From the NCBI RefSeq assembly GCF_900167135.1, contig NZ_FUWZ01000005.1, forward strand, positions 505,003 through 569,002: a stretch of 64,000 nucleotides of DNA, given 5' to 3'. The first letter of the stretch is position 1. Each line of letters opens with the position of its first letter. The notes below the pieces were generated by a model, which saw nothing but the letters and a program-made list of their open reading frames with translations, had not been told where the DNA came from and did not search any database. This stretch comes from Chitinophaga eiseniae. Lineage in GTDB: Bacteria > Bacteroidota > Bacteroidia > Chitinophagales > Chitinophagaceae. The position numbers were made by a program, and so were the translations under genes. Below are positions 31,738 through 39,326 of this stretch, piece by piece.

Positions 31738-32470
31738 CAGCCGCGTGCTACAGCAGCGGTTTACCACGCATCTCCGTACCGGTGTACGGACTACCATCCC
31801 CGGCGTAGCCCCGGACCGGCTGGCGCACTACCGTCATGCTATCTTTCACATGGTCAAAGACACCATGGAAAGCGCCTACCCGGTTACCTGCGCCAATATT
31901 CCCCGGCGGAAGTGGGACCATATGGTCAAAACGTTTTTTGCCCGCCATGCCTGCACCGCCCACCAGGTGTGGAAACTGCCGCTTGAGTTTTACACCTATG
32001 CCGTGGAAAACAGCTGGGATGAAGTGTATGACGTCCCTTACCTGAGCGATCTGCTGGCGTTTGAATGGGCGGAGATAGAGGTGTTCAATATGGAAGATGT
32101 GGCCCCGGCCGCTTTTGTTGCTACGGGCGACTGGCGGGAAACGCCGCTGGTACTGAATCCGGAGTACCGGCTACTCTCTTTCAAATATCCCGTTCACCAG
32201 GAGGCCAAACGGGCCCGGCTACTGAAACAGCAGGGGGCCTGGTTTGTGCTGCTGCACCGGGAGCCGGTTACCGGCCATGTACAGTTTACCGGTCTTTCTC
32301 CCTGGCTGGCCTTCGTTACAGAGCAGCTGGCGGCGGGTATAACGGTAAAGGATATACTGGAATATGCGCCGCAGCTGGGTATAACGGTAACGGTTGAACT
32401 GGAAGCCGATACTGTGGCATTTTTGGAAGACATGCAACGGCGACAGTTCGTATTCGGCTTTCGACCCTGA
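31721..32470 (+). CDS. hvfC: HvfC-type RiPP maturation partner (DUF2063)
   Basis: A 249-residue DUF2063 protein, the usual partner of MNIO maturases, thought to recruit the precursor. The N-terminal domain (about 5-85) has the conserved RFTTHLRTG, APDRLAHYRHAIFHMV and ESAYPVTCANI; the C-terminal part (about 105-245) is beta-rich, with FEWAEIEVFNMEDV. It starts within the end of hvfB, overlapping by 17 bases, at ATG 31721. The start MNSSPDSRVLQQRF gives the normal family length. No DoxX-like fourth gene follows; the next gene is convergent and unrelated. Confidence 0.86.
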   Translation: MNSSPDSRVLQQRFTTHLRTGVRTTIPGVAPDRLAHYRHAIFHMVKDTMESAYPVTCANIPRRKWDHMVKTFFARHACTAHQVWKLPLEFYTYAVENSWDEVYDVPYLSDLLAFEWAEIEVFNMEDVAPAAFVATGDWRETPLVLNPEYRLLSFKYPVHQEAKRARLLKQQGAWFVLLHREPVTGHVQFTGLSPWLAFVTEQLAAGITVKDILEYAPQLGITVTVELEADTVAFLEDMQRRQFVFGFRP

Positions 32471-32518
32471 AAACAGTACTTCTCTTGTGCGCCGCTCATC
32501 TTGCGCCGCATGTTCCTG

Positions 32519-33268
32519 CTAGTCTGCCAGGTGCAGCGCAAAGCCGCTTTTACCTGTTACGAAATGGGGTTGCAGCACTTCTTTTTCATCATAGTCCTGT
32601 TTGCCGATCCGGTAACGGATAGGAGCGGTGTCGGGGATGCTGAGCAGGCGTTGCTCCAGGTCCTGCAGAATGGTGGCGTACCGTTCGGGAGACACCTGGT
32701 TGGCGCTGTTGACCACAAACGGGGGCAGGGAGGCGGCGCCGGCATACCAGAACACGCCGTGGTGTACCGGGAACATAAGGTCTTCGATAGCGCCGTGGAT
32801 GCCGTGAGGCCCCAGTTGTTCCGCGGTGGCGCCCGTGGTGATCATGAGCATCACTTTTTTGCCTTTGAGGGTGCCGTTGCCGTAGCGGCCGCCGGTACCG
32901 TAGGCGAAGCCGTTGGTGAAGGTGCGGTCTATCCATCCTTTGAGGATCGCCGGCATGCCAAACCACCACAGGGGGAACTGCAATAGGATCACATCTGCCC
33001 ATTTTATTTTTTCCTGCTCCGTGCTGATATCGGGCGACTGCACATTGTCCAGGTAGGCTTTTTTGGAAACCGCGCTGTAGACCAGCCGTTCATCAGCAGG
33101 CAGCGCCGGGAAGTCCTGCCGGCCTGCGGACGCCTCCCATTGCTGCCGGTAAAGGTCGGTGACCGCCACTTCATGGCCATGGCGTTGTAAAATCCCTGCA
33201 GCAGCGTCTTTCAGGGAGGCGTTGAGGGAGCGGGGCTCGGGGTGCGCTAATACGATTAATACTTTCAT
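32519..33268 (-). CDS. NAD(P)H-dependent oxidoreductase, flavodoxin-2 fold
   Basis: A 249-residue flavoprotein of the NAD(P)H quinone reductase / MdaB-like family. Typical segments are VLIVLAHPEPRSLNASLKD (FMN/FAD phosphate loop), DVILLQFPLWWFGMPAILKGW (flavin-ring binding), and FAYGTGGRYGNGTLKGKKVM. It likely reduces quinones or nitro compounds by two electrons in the cytoplasm, for detoxification. It is divergent from an AraC regulator across a gap that carries two related palindromes, so the regulator probably controls it. Confidence 0.9.
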   Translation of the reverse strand: MKVLIVLAHPEPRSLNASLKDAAAGILQRHGHEVAVTDLYRQQWEASAGRQDFPALPADERLVYSAVSKKAYLDNVQSPDISTEQEKIKWADVILLQFPLWWFGMPAILKGWIDRTFTNGFAYGTGGRYGNGTLKGKKVMLMITTGATAEQLGPHGIHGAIEDLMFPVHHGVFWYAGAASLPPFVVNSANQVSPERYATILQDLEQRLLSIPDTAPIRYRIGKQDYDEKEVLQPHFVTGKSGFALHLAD

Positions 33269-33307
33269 TTGTTTATGTTTTGTTGTTACAGTAATTTTGA
33301 TGACGTA

Positions 33308-33345
33308 AAATTGTACAATTTACATGGTAGTTTTATTGTATAATT
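33308..33345. promoter_or_regulatory. Twin palindromes in a divergent promoter
   Basis: AAATTGTACAATTT (33308-33321) is a perfect 14-bp palindrome. TATTGTATAATT (33334-33345) resembles it closely, with the centres 25 bp apart. They lie between the oxidoreductase and AraC genes and look like a double operator for one regulator. Confidence 0.55.
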
Positions 33346-33375
33346 TTTCCATTTTTCTGTAATAAACCAACGATA

Positions 33376-34230
33376 ATGCCCAGGGAAAATATTCACCAAC
33401 CATTTGAGATAGTGGAGATGATCACAGACCGTTGTCCGCTGGATGAGCACGGGCACAATTTTTTTGAGCTGGTGTATATCGTGAAGGGCAGCGGACGGCA
33501 GTTTATCAACAATAATGAGTTTTCCTATAGTAAAGGACACCTGTTCCTCGTGACGCCGGAAGACAAACATCTGCTGGACGTAGAAGAAGAGACGCACTTT
33601 TTTTTCCTCCGGTTTAACAAGATATACCTGCAAAACCAGGAGACGGCATTGTTATACTCACAGGAATGGATGCGCCGGATGGAATTTATTCTCGAACATG
33701 CCAGTCACCGGCCGGGCTGTATCGTATATCACGAGCCGGATAAGCAGCTGGTGCCCGCCATTGTAGCCGGACTGATACAGGAGCAGGCAGGCAAGCCGCT
33801 GTATCACAACGAAGTGGTGCGGCAGCTGGTTAACACCCTGATTACCGTGGTGGCCCGGAATATTGCCATGAAGCTGCCGGCGCAGGTAGGTGATCACACG
33901 GCCACGCCTGTACTGGACATTATCGGCTATATACAGGAGCATATCTATTCACCGCAGGCACTGCGGGCGGCGGTCATCGCCAAACATTTCCATATTTCTC
34001 TCAGTTACCTGGGGCGTTACTTTAAAAAACATACGGGGGAAAACCTGCAGGACTATATTACGCATTACAAACTGAAGCTGGTGGAGACCCGTTTAAAACA
34101 CAGCGATCTTCGTATCAACGAAATTGCCGCCGAACTGAGCTTCACAGATGAGAGCCATCTTACGCGATTATTCAGAAAACACCGTGGTATGAATCCGTCT
34201 GCTTTCCGCAAACAGTTTGTGCTTAACTGA
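33376..34230 (+). CDS. AraC-family regulator with cupin-like sensor domain
   Basis: A 284-residue AraC regulator. The N-terminal sensor half has a cupin-like pattern (HGHNFFELVYIVKGSGRQFIN, KGHLFLVTPEDKHLLDVE); the C-terminal domain (about 185-280) has two HTH units with YLGRYFKKHTGENLQDYI and INEIAAELSFTDESHLTRLFRKHRG. It is related to the regulator at 46556. It is divergent from the NAD(P)H oxidoreductase gene, which it probably regulates. Ligand unknown. Its stop abuts that of the convergent response regulator with no gap. Confidence 0.9.
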   Translation: MPRENIHQPFEIVEMITDRCPLDEHGHNFFELVYIVKGSGRQFINNNEFSYSKGHLFLVTPEDKHLLDVEEETHFFFLRFNKIYLQNQETALLYSQEWMRRMEFILEHASHRPGCIVYHEPDKQLVPAIVAGLIQEQAGKPLYHNEVVRQLVNTLITVVARNIAMKLPAQVGDHTATPVLDIIGYIQEHIYSPQALRAAVIAKHFHISLSYLGRYFKKHTGENLQDYITHYKLKLVETRLKHSDLRINEIAAELSFTDESHLTRLFRKHRGMNPSAFRKQFVLN

Positions 34231-34656
34231 TCAGCTGGCTATGGGAAAGGAGTAATTGCCGAGGCTGCAATCGTGGAACTGTTGCATGATCTCTAATCCT
34301 TCTTCGTAGGTATCCGGTTTAATCACAAAGGCTTCTGCTCCGAGGTTAATGCATTGTTGTTTTTGTATTTCGTTCAGGAAAGTTGAGTAAATGATGACCC
34401 GGATGGAATGGTACCGTGCGTGTTGTTTAAGCAGCTCCAGTGTCTGCGTGCCCGTAAGGCGGGGCATGTTCAGGTCAAGAACGATCAGGGCGGGGAGCGG
34501 CTTTTCGGTGAGCTTGTCCAGGTACTCGAGGGCAGTGACGCCGTCCTGGACAAAATGAATATGCTCGGAAAAGGAAAGCTCTTTACACATCATTTCCATG
34601 ATAAATACATCTTCGGGGTCGTCGTCGGCTATCAGAATCTGTGGGTGCGTCTGCAT
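34231..34656 (-). CDS. Single-domain response regulator
   Basis: A 141-residue receiver domain without output domain. The acidic pocket is ILIADDDPED (about 8-16), the phospho-acceptor is Asp61 in VLDLNMPRLTG, and the Lys of FVIKPD closes the site. Such Rcp1-like proteins serve phosphorelays or protein-protein signalling. No kinase gene is adjacent; it is convergent with the AraC gene, stop to stop. Confidence 0.9.
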   Translation of the reverse strand: MQTHPQILIADDDPEDVFIMEMMCKELSFSEHIHFVQDGVTALEYLDKLTEKPLPALIVLDLNMPRLTGTQTLELLKQHARYHSIRVIIYSTFLNEIQKQQCINLGAEAFVIKPDTYEEGLEIMQQFHDCSLGNYSFPIAS

Positions 34657-34736
34657 GTCAGGATAAAAGTTTGTTCTTTATCCACTACAAAGCGAATGCC
34701 TTTTCTGCAAGGCCGCTTTTAGGGGTGATCCGTCAT

Positions 34737-35600
34737 TTACTTTGTCCTTGTGCCGCAACAAATTGAGGAAGAATGTCGGCGTCCCCTATCCGTTCCCAAC
34801 CACCACAGCGCCTGTAAGATCATCCGGTTCTGCGCCGGGCTGCTGAAGGTATGTGACAGTGTTTGCCGGGTACCCTGTTCATAGTCCATATCGTTGTGTC
34901 CCATATTGAAATAGACCATGTTGTACCTGCGGTTTGTCCACACCACGGGATAATCGCCGCTATGCCATATCTCGCTGGGTTTGGGGCCGGTGCCCAGCGG
35001 GAAGCTGCTGCTGTCTATCGATGCCAATACCGTTATATCTGGGTTTTGCCGGAGAGGGCCGCTCCAGCGGTACCATTCGTTGGGGGCGGAGGGGAAGCGT
35101 TCCGGCAGGCCGCGGGTGACCGGGTGCCGGTTGTCCACATGCAGCACCGCGGCGGTGGGCCGCCAGGTGTTGCTGACATAGGAGCCGGAGCCAAGGAAAG
35201 TGTTGTGGTACCAGTCCCAGTTCTGCGGTACGGCAGAGGGCGTAAGCGCAAATGCTGCGAAATGGAAGCCGATCCAGGCGCCGCCTTTTTCGGCATATTG
35301 CTGAAATGCTGCCCGTTGCGCAGGTGTTTCCGGCCTGGTATCGAGGAACAGCACTACCTGGTAACGTGAGAGAAATTTTTCGTTCAGGTGCTCCCAGTTG
35401 CTCGTGGTGTCATATGTAAAATGACAGCGGATCGCCATTTTGGGAAACCACTGGTTGGCTTCCCGGACAAAGCTGATATGGGCGGCATCTTCCGCCGCAG
35501 TGAAAAAAGCAATGACCCGGAAGGCCGGTGGCTGGGCGGTACCGCATAGGCTACCAAATAACAGTGCCAGCAATAAGCAGCGGATAGCGTGGAATTTCAT
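34737..35600 (-). CDS. Secreted ThuA-like domain protein
   Basis: A 287-residue ThuA-like (class I glutamine amidotransferase-fold) protein with a signal peptide (RCLLLALLFGSLCGTAQ). Conserved features are VIAFFTAAEDAAHISFV, YQVVLFLDTRPET, EKGGAWIGFHFAA and VYFNMGHND with the usual His/Asp. The family is linked to trehalose and other sugar metabolism, but most members have no defined reaction. The frame is open to 35615; ATG 35600 (MKFHAIR) is the better start. The last 15 residues are charged, Ser/Cys-rich and not family-like. Confidence 0.85.
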   Translation of the reverse strand: MKFHAIRCLLLALLFGSLCGTAQPPAFRVIAFFTAAEDAAHISFVREANQWFPKMAIRCHFTYDTTSNWEHLNEKFLSRYQVVLFLDTRPETPAQRAAFQQYAEKGGAWIGFHFAAFALTPSAVPQNWDWYHNTFLGSGSYVSNTWRPTAAVLHVDNRHPVTRGLPERFPSAPNEWYRWSGPLRQNPDITVLASIDSSSFPLGTGPKPSEIWHSGDYPVVWTNRRYNMVYFNMGHNDMDYEQGTRQTLSHTFSSPAQNRMILQALWWLGTDRGRRHSSSICCGTRTK

Positions 35601-35704
35601 GCCTACAAAATACAACGCTGCAGCCTATATTTTTCAGATTTCGATGTAAGGAAACTAGCAGGGTATCTCCTGTCATCCGTGTGTAAAGAACCGGCTGGCA
35701 GCAC

Positions 35705-35866
35705 TTACTCCAGGGCGGTTTTTACGATGATGTTGGCGCCTTCCGCGATTTCCGGGAAAGCGGCGGCGGTACCCATATCGGTTTTCGCCCATCCGGGGCC
35801 GATGGCATAAGTACAGAAGGTATGGCGCAAGGTTGCCTGCAGGTAAATGGTCGGCAGGTTGACCAT
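35705..35866 (-). pseudogene. Remnant of a short-chain dehydrogenase (C-terminal end)
   Basis: On the minus strand, 53 codons read MVNLPTIYLQATLRHTFC and so on to IGPGWAKTDMGTAAAFPEI and end EGANIIVKTALE. PGWxKTDMG with a following EGA is the typical C-terminal end of classical SDR oxidoreductases (their PGWVKTDMGG). The NAD-binding and Tyr-Lys catalytic parts are missing; there is no space for them. It sits between ThuA and the Gly/His-rich protein gene. It looks like a decayed gene end. Confidence 0.6.
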
Positions 35867-35925
35867 TGTTCCGGAACTTCAAACTGGCACTACCTTTGTC
35901 TTTATCATGATAAAAACACACGATC

Positions 35926-36462
35926 ATGAAAAGGCTATCATTTCTTGCTTTGTTGATTATCAGTGCGTTAGCGTTTGTTAAACCGTTACAGGCACAGGTG
36001 AGGCTTAATGTAAATGTGAATATCGGCAACCAGCCGGTATGGGGGCCGGTAGGATATGACTATGCGCAATACTATTACTTCCCGGATATTGACGTGTATT
36101 ATGACATTCCCCGGCGACAGTATGTATATTTAAATGGCAACAGCTGGCTGTTTGGCCCGACTTTGCCGGCCCGGTATCATTTTGACGTGTACCGGGGCTA
36201 CAAGGTGGTGGTCAATGAACCTAAACCATGGCTGCATCCCGACGTGTACCGGGGCCGTTATGCCCGCTATAAGGGGCCAGGCTGGTATGGTAAACAGGAC
36301 ATCATCCGTGACAGCAGGGATAGCAGGTATTATGTGGTGAAAGGGCATCCGATGTATGGAAAGGGAAACAATGGAAAAGGCAATGACAAGGGAAAATATA
36401 AATATAAAGATAAGGGCAACAAGGGCCATGGTAAAGGACATGGACATGGTCACGATAAATAG
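35926..36462 (+). CDS. Secreted protein with Lys/Gly/His-rich tail
   Basis: A 178-residue secreted protein with a signal peptide (SFLALLIISALAFVKPLQAQ). The central part is Tyr-rich (YDYAQYYYFPDIDVYYDIP, RYHFDVYRGYKVVVNEPKPW). The last 45 residues are low-complexity Lys/Gly/Asn/His, ending HGKGHGHGHDK, which could bind metal or polyanions. Similar proteins in Bacteroidota are of unknown function. It is followed by a hairpin and the convergent ric gene. Confidence 0.78.
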   Translation: MKRLSFLALLIISALAFVKPLQAQVRLNVNVNIGNQPVWGPVGYDYAQYYYFPDIDVYYDIPRRQYVYLNGNSWLFGPTLPARYHFDVYRGYKVVVNEPKPWLHPDVYRGRYARYKGPGWYGKQDIIRDSRDSRYYVVKGHPMYGKGNNGKGNDKGKYKYKDKGNKGHGKGHGHGHDK

Positions 36463-36513
36463 TCAGTTAATCCGATAACGAACTAATAACGGATCCATCG
36501 TGAGAATTGGATA

Positions 36514-36556
36514 AATGGCCGGTCAAAGCTACCCCCCGGAAGCTTTGCCGGCCATT
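36514..36556. terminator. Bidirectional hairpin between convergent genes
   Basis: AATGGCCGG and CAAAGCT (36514-36530, one bulged T) pair with AGCTTTG and CCGGCCATT (36541-36556). It sits between the stop codons of the Gly/His-rich gene and ric. Confidence 0.6.
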
Positions 36557-36562
36557 CCTGTT

Positions 36563-37300
36563 TTACAGCCGGCAGCTGCCGGTCAGTGTTTTCTCCGTGC
36601 TCATGGCACGCGGAAACAGTATATTGTTTTCCAGGTGGATGTGTTGATGCAGATCGTCCTGAAACTCTTTCAGCAAAGCATAGGTAACGCGGTAGGTATT
36701 GCAGGCTTCTGCCGGCGGCGTATAGTCGTTGCTGAGAGTTGCGATTCGGCGGAACCGGTCGCCTTCGTGGTCATGTTCTTCCATCATGGCGCTGACAGGT
36801 CTTTCGACGGCGCTGATGCTGTTGTCGTCCACATATTCGCCGGCTGCCTGTTTCCGGGCGATTTCCCGGATGCGGGGAAACAGGATCAGCTCTTCCTTGT
36901 TGAGGTGGTTGGACAGTTCAGCCGAAGATGCCGTAAAGAGCGCTGCTATCTGCCATAATTCCTGGTGTTGCTCGCCGTGTACCTGGCATACCTTGCGCAG
37001 GTATTGTTGCAGCACCGGTATTTTTTCCCGCACATAACCATGGTGTTTGCGGACGATATGGTCTGCCAGTTGGTCCAGCGGCATGGTATTGAAGTGCTGC
37101 ATAGTGCAGGCGGGTACCGCCGAGATGTCCTCCAGTTCGTGGAGTATGGGAGCGATGTCCAGTTTTTTCTCGCGGCATACGTCGCCAATGGGTTTGTTGC
37201 CTTTGCAGCAGAAGTCGATGCCATGCTGGCGGAACACGTCGGCAGTGCGGTAGTCTGTGGCTACCAGTTGTCCAACGATGGTGTTTTCAGTGATTTCCAT
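36563..37300 (-). CDS. ric: Iron-sulfur cluster repair di-iron protein (RIC/ScdA)
   Basis: A 245-residue RIC protein. The N-terminal ScdA_N domain (about 1-60) has the Cys pair in QHGIDFCCKGNKPIGDV. A hemerythrin-like domain (about 75-235) supplies the di-iron ligands in HIVRKHHGYVREK, HLNKEELILFPRI, MEEHDHEGDRF and HIHLENNILFPRA. The family repairs iron-sulfur clusters damaged by nitric oxide or peroxide. A group III truncated haemoglobin gene lies 37 bases upstream on the same strand, so the pair forms a nitric-oxide defence operon. Confidence 0.94.
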   Translation of the reverse strand: MEITENTIVGQLVATDYRTADVFRQHGIDFCCKGNKPIGDVCREKKLDIAPILHELEDISAVPACTMQHFNTMPLDQLADHIVRKHHGYVREKIPVLQQYLRKVCQVHGEQHQELWQIAALFTASSAELSNHLNKEELILFPRIREIARKQAAGEYVDDNSISAVERPVSAMMEEHDHEGDRFRRIATLSNDYTPPAEACNTYRVTYALLKEFQDDLHQHIHLENNILFPRAMSTEKTLTGSCRL

Positions 37301-37337
37301 CTTAAAGCTGTTTTATAGGTATACAGGCCGGTGGCCG

Positions 37338-37727
37338 CTAACGCAGCGGTGGCTGGCCCTGATAATATTCAATTTTGGAGAGGAACATTTGCGCCATTTT
37401 CTCACCGCGCCAGCAGGCTTCATCTGCTTTGGGCCCTGCAAAAAGCCCGTTGACCGTGGCGCGGAACAGTTGCACCCAGCGGTCGAAATGAAGTCCGTTG
37501 ACCGGCATAGTGGCATGCGGATGGAAAGGGGCCCCGTGGTAGGTGTGACTGTCCAGCAGGATGGTGTCCCAGAAGCGGTACATTTTTCCGAGATGTTCCG
37601 GCCAGCGGTGCTGTATGAGGTTATTGAAGATAGGCCCCAGCAGCTCGTCTTCCCGCACTGTTCCATAGAAGGTATCTACCATCTTTTGTATATCGGTGAG
37701 ATCGGTGATGTCCTTTTTTGTTTCCAT
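37338..37727 (-). CDS. Group III truncated haemoglobin
   Basis: A 129-residue 2-on-2 globin of group III. Family features: VDTFYGTVREDELLGPIF at the start, MYRFWDTILLDSHTYHGAPFHPHA (proximal region with the usual aromatic and His residues) and HFDRWVQLFRATVNGLFAG. The proximal His is expected in the LHFDRW segment. Roles proposed for the group include nitric-oxide detoxification and oxygen handling. ric follows after 37 bases; a palindrome lies in the promoter. Confidence 0.92.
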   Translation of the reverse strand: METKKDITDLTDIQKMVDTFYGTVREDELLGPIFNNLIQHRWPEHLGKMYRFWDTILLDSHTYHGAPFHPHATMPVNGLHFDRWVQLFRATVNGLFAGPKADEACWRGEKMAQMFLSKIEYYQGQPPLR

Positions 37728-37791
37728 ATAAATAAATACATTTTTGTCCTTAATAAGGCGCCGCGCAAACGGCTGACATAAGGATGCAGGA

Positions 37792-37836
37792 CAAAAGTAG
37801 GTATTATTACCATAATAAAAGACTAAAATATCTTTT
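37792..37836 (-). promoter_or_regulatory. Promoter with inverted repeat upstream of trHb-ric
   Basis: On the minus strand TACTTTTG (37792-37799) is an exact TAnnTTTG match, 65 bases upstream of the haemoglobin ATG. The inverted repeat AAAAGA-N8-TCTTTT (37817-37836) overlaps the -33 region. A nitric-oxide or redox regulator of Rrf2 (NsrR) or Crp/Fnr type is the likely binder; the exact one is inferred. Confidence 0.5.
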
Positions 37837-37880
37837 ATTTTGATAAAATTTACGGCGCCGCCATGGACGCCGTTTCTGTG

Positions 37881-39179
37881 TTATTGTTGTTTCTTCAATG
37901 CGTAATTGCCGGCGGCATCTTTTTCCAGACGATATCCTTTGTTGAGTTCCAGTTTCCAGCCTTTGCCGGTGATCAGCAGGTCCGTGAAAGTGTCTGGCAG
38001 GCCAACGATGACCTTGTCCCAGTCTTTGCTCATCAAGGCGCCTTCGGTCACGGTGAGGATGCCCCATTTATCGGAGATACGCATGGTAGGATATACGGTA
38101 CCGTAGCCATCTATCGGAACAATATTGGAAGGATTAAAAGAAATATTCATTTTTTCAAACCGCAGTTCGGTATGGGGCTGGTGGATGAACAGCTGGGTAT
38201 AAGCTACAATCTGTTCCTGTATTTTCTTTTCCCGCACCGTTTCTTCCTGCGTGACAGCGTCCCCGTTATATCCTTGTGCATAGCTGGTGGCAGCTGATTT
38301 TACATCGGCCGGAACAGTTATGCCGAACGTCTTTATGATTAATGACGTCAGTTGCGACCGGCTGTTGAGTTGCCGGTTCCAGCCTGGTTTAACCTGCGAC
38401 ATCAGGTACCCGTAAATGGGAATGGTTTGATACGCAAACGACCGTACGAAAGTAGGGTAGTAGTGCAGGAAGTCGTACAGGTTTTTGTTGAAATGCTTTA
38501 CAGCTGCGGCTTTGTCGCGGTTGCAGACCATCATGCCGGTGAATTCGGCAACACCTTCATTGAGTTCCAGTGCATTTTCCGTTGTATCGGCGCCGGGGTA
38601 TAGTTCATAACGGTAACGGCGGAACGTTAGTGCATGCAGCAGGTGCTGCTGCCGTGTCGCTGCGGAAGTAGCGGCGATGGCCTGCTGTAATGCCGCCAGT
38701 TCCAGCCGCAGGTAAATACGGCCGTCTTTTTTGTCGAGGTGGTTATTGGTCGGATCGGTCGGATGGAAGTGCAGCGCGGGTTGCGACCGGTGGAACAATT
38801 CATGCGCGATCAGGTTGATGCGGTCATCCTGTTCTGCAGGCAACGGCAGTTGTACCATCGCCCAGTGACGGCCTTCCCAGTGCAGCGACGTGTTGGCGAT
38901 ATTGATCCTCGAAGGCAGTTTGCCGATGTAAACGGCGCCCTGTTTTTGCAGCAGCCCGGAGCTGTCGGGCATATTGGCGTACAGTTCCCGGGTGGAAGTA
39001 TTCACCAGCAGCATAGGGCCGTACAGGTCAGTCCCCCAGAGGCGTTGTTGTTTTTTGGTGGCGGTGGCGGCGTCCTGAAAAGTCCGCTGTGCCAGGGTGA
39101 TAACGGTATCGGACTGTTGGCATAAGGCTTCGCCGGCGGTGCAGCCCAGCAACAGGCCGGCCATGAGGAAAGTTTTCAT
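37881..39179 (-). CDS. Secreted gluzincin-like zinc metallopeptidase, uncharacterised
   Basis: A 432-residue protein with a signal peptide (KTFLMAGLLLGCTAGEALCQ). A zinc motif HELFHRS (HExxH-like, with Glu as base) lies near residue 125, and the third-ligand region ELNEGVAEFTG follows about 95 residues later, as in gluzincins. I do not recognise a named family. The C-terminal part is beta-rich (GILTVTEGALMSKDWDKVIVGLPDTF). It probably acts in the periplasm or is released. It starts just upstream of a promoterless gap and is transcribed alone. Confidence 0.72.
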   Translation of the reverse strand: MKTFLMAGLLLGCTAGEALCQQSDTVITLAQRTFQDAATATKKQQRLWGTDLYGPMLLVNTSTRELYANMPDSSGLLQKQGAVYIGKLPSRINIANTSLHWEGRHWAMVQLPLPAEQDDRINLIAHELFHRSQPALHFHPTDPTNNHLDKKDGRIYLRLELAALQQAIAATSAATRQQHLLHALTFRRYRYELYPGADTTENALELNEGVAEFTGMMVCNRDKAAAVKHFNKNLYDFLHYYPTFVRSFAYQTIPIYGYLMSQVKPGWNRQLNSRSQLTSLIIKTFGITVPADVKSAATSYAQGYNGDAVTQEETVREKKIQEQIVAYTQLFIHQPHTELRFEKMNISFNPSNIVPIDGYGTVYPTMRISDKWGILTVTEGALMSKDWDKVIVGLPDTFTDLLITGKGWKLELNKGYRLEKDAAGNYALKKQQ

Positions 39180-39289
39180 ATTGCGTTTGTTCGTTAAAGA
39201 GGACAGGTATTGGCAACTGAAAGAAAAGGGGAAAAGTTCCGGGGTGGAAGGTACGTTAAAACAACGATACAGGGAGGAAGAGAATGGAA

Positions 39290-39315
39290 TTCCCGGGCAG
39301 GTATCAGCCCGGGAA
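39290..39315. terminator. Hairpin downstream of the SGNH hydrolase gene
   Basis: TTCCCGGGC (39290-39298) pairs perfectly with GCCCGGGAA (39307-39315), 8-base loop. It lies 12 bases beyond the SGNH stop codon; the T-run on the minus strand is weak. Confidence 0.55.
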
Positions 39316-39326
39316 CAGGAAATTAA

